From the NCBI RefSeq assembly GCF_001012825.1, contig NZ_LCZJ02000025.1, positions 1 through 64,000 on the forward strand: 64,000 nt of DNA, in the 5' to 3' direction. The stretch comes from Paenibacillus etheri (GTDB lineage: Bacteria; Bacillota; Bacilli; Paenibacillales; Paenibacillaceae). Each line of letters opens with the position of its first letter. Within the stretch, counting starts at the first letter, position 1. This document shows positions 61,234 to 64,000 of the stretch, in pieces. Both the position numbers and the translations under genes were made by a program. Under the pieces are notes generated by a model. It saw only the letters and a list, made by a program, of their open reading frames with translations. It had not been told where the DNA came from and made no database searches.

Positions 61234-62343
61234 TTACTTCAGAGCGTGGTCCATGATATTTTGATTCAAAAAAAAGGGATGCCGGTAGAGTGGAAAGTAA
61301 TTCCCCGCAATCTCAGTGTCACAGAGCGATATTATACGTTCATACACCTCAGGGAAAAATATTCGCTTACCTAAGTAATAGTCCAGTGGCTCTAGTTGAG
61401 TAGCGAATCTTAGTTTGAAGTGAAACAGTTCGTCATTACCCTTATATCCGCCACCGAGATGGAATTTTTCGTATCCATTCTCCATTCCCCACACGGCTGC
61501 TGAATGGATAAGAAATTTGGTGGGTGACCACTGCAGATAAGCACGATCCCAACCACATAAGTGATAGTGCATCCATGGTCGATCAAGGAGAACAATACTG
61601 GCCGCTACAGCCTTCTCCCCATCCATCGCCTCGAACAGCGCTACCCGTCCGTCTAGCAAAAGGCTTGTATCTTCTATAAATTTTTGAGGAAAATAATAAA
61701 AGGGATCTGCTTGTAAATCATGTAACGTACCGTAATATAATTCGGTGAAAGGCTCGATTCGATCCTTAAGATCCGACTTTCGAATAGTGAATGGCGCTGA
61801 CTTTAACTTACGAATATTTCTTCTATGATTGCTGCCATAGTTCTGAATTAGCGCTGACTCTGAGCCAACTGTCAAATCCATATAAACTGTATTCCGATTC
61901 AACTCCGTAGTAAGCCCGTCTTGGAATTCGGTGGCATTGCCTATGAAAGGATGAAATCTTACAAACTCGGTCATTATCCTTTTCTCTCTGCAGTAATCTG
62001 TGAACGTCTCACTGAATTGTCTGTACAGCTCCGTTCGTTCCGCACCAACAGGCACATTAGATATCGGTCCCCCGTAGCCATAAGGTGTGCTAATGTCGTA
62101 CCATTCTCCTTCAAGTCCCAGTTGAATGACTGCGGGAAGATGGCTTATGGAGCGAAGTAAGTAAGGATAAATGATGAGCTTCTCACCCTGCTTAAAAACA
62201 AACAACTCTGCCTGTTGATGATCATCATCCTCGAACAGCCGAAAAAAATCTGCTGCGAAATAGATATCCTTCTTATCCATCTGATTCAAATAAGTATCCC
62301 ATTCTTCAGAATGCGAGCTATTAAGCACAATGAAATTACTCAT
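61234..62343 (-). CDS. FemAB/GNAT-fold transferase (BioF2-like)
   Basis: About 369 residues with two GNAT-like halves, as in FemAB and exosortase-linked BioF2-type proteins: DIYFAADFFRLFEDDD, the YGYGGPISN segment, the NRNTVYMDLT and NYGSNHRRNIRKLKS stretches, then KAVAASIVLLDRPWMHYHLCGWDRAYLQWSPTKFLIHSAAVWGMENGYEKFHLGGGY. These enzymes add aminoacyl or acyl groups to peptidoglycan or glycans. ATG 62343 has TAGGAGG seven bases upstream; the longer frame to 62397 is rejected. It sits between the GNAT and the aminotransferase genes and probably acylates the amino sugar. Confidence 0.82.
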   Translation of the reverse strand: MSNFIVLNSSHSEEWDTYLNQMDKKDIYFAADFFRLFEDDDHQQAELFVFKQGEKLIIYPYLLRSISHLPAVIQLGLEGEWYDISTPYGYGGPISNVPVGAERTELYRQFSETFTDYCREKRIMTEFVRFHPFIGNATEFQDGLTTELNRNTVYMDLTVGSESALIQNYGSNHRRNIRKLKSAPFTIRKSDLKDRIEPFTELYYGTLHDLQADPFYYFPQKFIEDTSLLLDGRVALFEAMDGEKAVAASIVLLDRPWMHYHLCGWDRAYLQWSPTKFLIHSAAVWGMENGYEKFHLGGGYKGNDELFHFKLRFATQLEPLDYYLGKRIFFPEVYERIISLCDTEIAGNYFPLYRHPFFLNQNIMDHALK

Positions 62344-62421
62344 ACGTCGCCTCCTAAAAGTTATGTTAACGTATGCTTCCTTGAGGTACTTCGACAAAAC
62401 TTACTTCGGAAGCATTCGCCG

Positions 62422-63231
62422 CTAATCCAATACCTTGATCATACGTATACTTTCAGTGCTTAAGCTTAGCGCCGGGTCTCTCTCACGTAAGAAAGCATCG
62501 GATGAAAGCAATAACAGCTTTCTCCCCCGGTCTAGATCGAATAACACATCGGTTAGTGGATACCCAACGTCCCACTCCCCACTCTGCAGTTGGATGCGGA
62601 AATACTGCTCGCCGAGCCGACCCACAACTGAAGTCTTCTGCTTTGTTCTAATTCTAAAAGAAGAAAATCCATACTTTAGATGATGTGCCTCTGCCATCGG
62701 GTAATCATCAATAATGTAAGCCACTTCTTCATAATCTATATCCGCTCCAGCAGCAATAACATCTGCACTAGTCGCGGATGAACGATCCAAATCCCTCACA
62801 TACCAATAAGTACGTCCTTCTTCTGCAAAGCCAAGACGAAGATACCAAGCATGAGCCTGTTCATTCCATGAGAACACATCCAATACCAACTTCTTAATGT
62901 CGTCCCTCTTGGCTAATTTCTCTCCGTAGGCCATCAGCATTCCGCCAATGCCATCCTTGCGATACGTCGCATCCACGTTTAGATTATTCAGAACCAACAT
63001 TTGTTCCATTCTTCGCCATTCCGCGAATCCAATGAGCACTTCTCCAATATAGGCTCCAATCAACAATGTGGCTGAATGGCCTCCACACTTACAAGCCGCC
63101 TGTAGATATGCTGGATAACCAGCACAAGCAAATATCGTTTGATTGTAAACATGCTCCGGTAAGTTGCTCTTCAAGAGCCGGCATGCATGATGTATATCGT
63201 CTTCATGCAGCGGTCTAAACTGCACACTCAT
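62422..63231 (-). CDS. GNAT family N-acetyltransferase with C-terminal extension
   Basis: 269 residues. A GNAT domain fills 1-150 (FRPLHEDDIHHACRLLKSNL, NNLNVDATYRKDGIGGMLMAYGEKLA with the acetyl-CoA loop RKDGIGG, DVFSWNEQAHAWYLRLGF). The remaining 120 residues are beta-rich without an assigned family. It overlaps the sugar-transferase gene by four bases (ATGA), so it is co-translated. N-acetylation of the amino sugar made by the DegT enzyme is a plausible role. Confidence 0.85.
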   Translation of the reverse strand: MSVQFRPLHEDDIHHACRLLKSNLPEHVYNQTIFACAGYPAYLQAACKCGGHSATLLIGAYIGEVLIGFAEWRRMEQMLVLNNLNVDATYRKDGIGGMLMAYGEKLAKRDDIKKLVLDVFSWNEQAHAWYLRLGFAEEGRTYWYVRDLDRSSATSADVIAAGADIDYEEVAYIIDDYPMAEAHHLKYGFSSFRIRTKQKTSVVGRLGEQYFRIQLQSGEWDVGYPLTDVLFDLDRGRKLLLLSSDAFLRERDPALSLSTESIRMIKVLD

Positions 63232-63854
63232 GCCTGGCCCTCCTTTTTATTCAGCCTATACTCATCCAGAGGAAGGCTATGCCGACCTGGATTGGCTACA
63301 ACATCATCTTGGCGAATCACCTTCAAGACGGTCTTACATAATATCAGCGCATCAAGTCTGAAACTTAAATTCTCGACATAGGTGACATCATACGAGAGTC
63401 GGTCTTTCCATGACGAAGTATTGCGTCCTGACACCTGTGCTAATCCCGTAATTCCTGGTCTTACTGAGAAACGCAGCCTCTCCTGTTCGGAGTAGTACGG
63501 GCTGTAACGCATGAGCAAGGGTCTTGGACCAATCAGGCTCATTTCTCCCTTCACAACGTTCACCAATTGCGGCAGCTCATCCAGACTTAACTTCCGGATG
63601 ATTCCGCCAAACTTGATATATCGTCGCTCATCCGATAACGGCTGCCCCTGTGTGTCATACAGTTCAGCCATGGTCCGAAATTTGTAGATGAAGAAAGGTT
63701 TCTCTCCCCTTCCTGGTCGCTGCTGCTTGAACAAGATTGGGCTTCCAAGCTTGATTCGAATCAACAACGCTACCACAGCCATAACTGGACTAAATACACA
63801 TAACATCACGATCGCTCCCACAAGATCGAAGCCTCGTTTCATATGGCGATACAT
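63228..63854 (-). CDS. Monotopic phosphoglycosyl transferase (PglC/WcaJ-type initiating sugar transferase)
   Basis: 208 residues. An N-terminal membrane re-entrant helix (KRGFDLVGAIVMLCVFSPVMAVVALLIRIKLGSPILFKQQRPGRG) leads into the catalytic core FFIYKFRTM. The DELPQLVNVVKGEMSLIGPRPLL stretch holds the conserved Asp-Glu dyad (LDELPQL). It moves a phospho-sugar from a sugar nucleotide to undecaprenyl phosphate and starts repeat-unit assembly at the cytoplasmic face. The short length fits PglC rather than the long WbaP type. The start ATG 63854 has GGGAGGAG upstream. Confidence 0.93.
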   Translation of the reverse strand: MYRHMKRGFDLVGAIVMLCVFSPVMAVVALLIRIKLGSPILFKQQRPGRGEKPFFIYKFRTMAELYDTQGQPLSDERRYIKFGGIIRKLSLDELPQLVNVVKGEMSLIGPRPLLMRYSPYYSEQERLRFSVRPGITGLAQVSGRNTSSWKDRLSYDVTYVENLSFRLDALILCKTVLKVIRQDDVVANPGRHSLPLDEYRLNKKEGQA

Positions 63855-63878
63855 GTTAGTACTCCTCCCGCCTTTCTC

Positions 63879-64000
63879 TTAATCCGTAAAAAGACGTTCC
63901 TTAAGTGAGTTCACCTGTTTTAAATCAGCACTCCAGTAGTACACCTTAGTTCCGACTAGCGGATCAACACCAGAACTGTTATTTCCTGGAATCTGTTCGT
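63879..64000 (-). CDS. Unrecognised protein, C-terminal part (runs off right edge)
   Basis: An open frame enters from the right edge and ends at TAA 63881-63879: NNSSGVDPLVGTKVYYW, then SADLKQVNSLKERLFTD. It lies 24 bases upstream of the sugar-transferase gene, in the same operon. Too little is visible to name a family. Confidence 0.6.
   Translation of the reverse strand, partial: EQIPGNNSSGVDPLVGTKVYYWSADLKQVNSLKERLFTD

Noticed and set aside
1-64000. CRISPR array, prophage, transposase gene or restriction/defence island
   Set aside because: No regularly spaced short repeats, phage structural genes, transposase or nuclease motifs were seen in any coding frame of the window.

Overview
The window looks like a chromosomal segment of a Paenibacillus-type Firmicute. 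The evidence is consistent Shine-Dalgarno sequences (AGGAGG-like), GTG and TTG starts, two proteins with C-terminal S-layer homology (SLH) modules, a tyrosine T-box leader, catabolite-response (cre) boxes, a two-permease sugar ABC importer without its own ATPase, and a 7TM-DISM hybrid kinase. The species cannot be fixed from the sequence alone.

Layout. (1) 1-12.6 kb: mixed metabolic and small genes: a DUF2239 gene behind twin palindromic operators, a DUF1330 plus alpha/beta-hydrolase reading frame, a GntR/LacI-type regulator, a VOC protein, a PepF-like oligoendopeptidase, a GH2 glycosidase with a divergent ArsR-type regulator, a DUF1801/DUF4180/ankyrin group and a DUF2975 membrane protein. 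(2) 12.6-17.2 kb: a decayed signalling/S-layer locus. A hybrid histidine kinase is split by a frameshift, its response regulator is cut to about 36 codons, and that stub is joined directly to the 3' part of an SLH protein gene. (3) 17.4-22 kb: two MerR-type regulators, each behind a promoter with a 19-bp spacer, with a GNAT enzyme, an alpha/beta hydrolase and a serine beta-lactamase-like hydrolase. (4) 22-25.3 kb: a small hypothetical gene with a broken upstream partner, a split chromate transporter and a ROK regulator. (5) 25.6-27.8 kb: a kbl-tdh threonine degradation pair. (6) 28-39.7 kb: an alpha-galactoside utilisation cluster. It holds a solute-binding lipoprotein, two permeases, a GH36, a six-hairpin glycosidase, a GH4, an MFS carrier and an upstream LacI regulator, behind a cre box. 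The promoter and 5' end of the binding-protein gene are followed by a decayed tandem copy in which the cre box is still perfect. (7) 39.8-43.5 kb: a tmRNA/tRNA-like 3' end, a ClC channel flanked by 17-bp direct repeats, two tandem DUF1259 genes and gene remnants. (8) 43.5-50.6 kb: one 2.35-kilo-residue secreted GH95-like protein with many carbohydrate-binding or adhesion modules and an SLH anchor, also behind a cre box. (9) 51-55.7 kb: T-box-tyrS, an AlkC/AlkD-like HEAT protein, a Crp/Fnr regulator and an LLM flavin oxidoreductase. (10) 56-64 kb: an exopolysaccharide or surface-glycan cluster (acyltransferase, epimerase, beta-helix protein, DegT aminotransferase, FemAB-like and GNAT transferases, phosphoglycosyl transferase) running off the right edge.

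How the parts fit. The giant GH95-like surface enzyme, the GH2 enzyme and the alpha-galactoside cluster suggest a plant- or mucilage-polysaccharide degrader that trims glycans at the cell surface, imports oligosaccharides and hydrolyses them inside, under carbon catabolite control. I found no clear new defence or RNA system, CRISPR array, transposase or prophage. The most informative signals are decay events (the kinase/regulator/SLH locus and the duplicated binding-protein promoter) and the modular surface enzyme.
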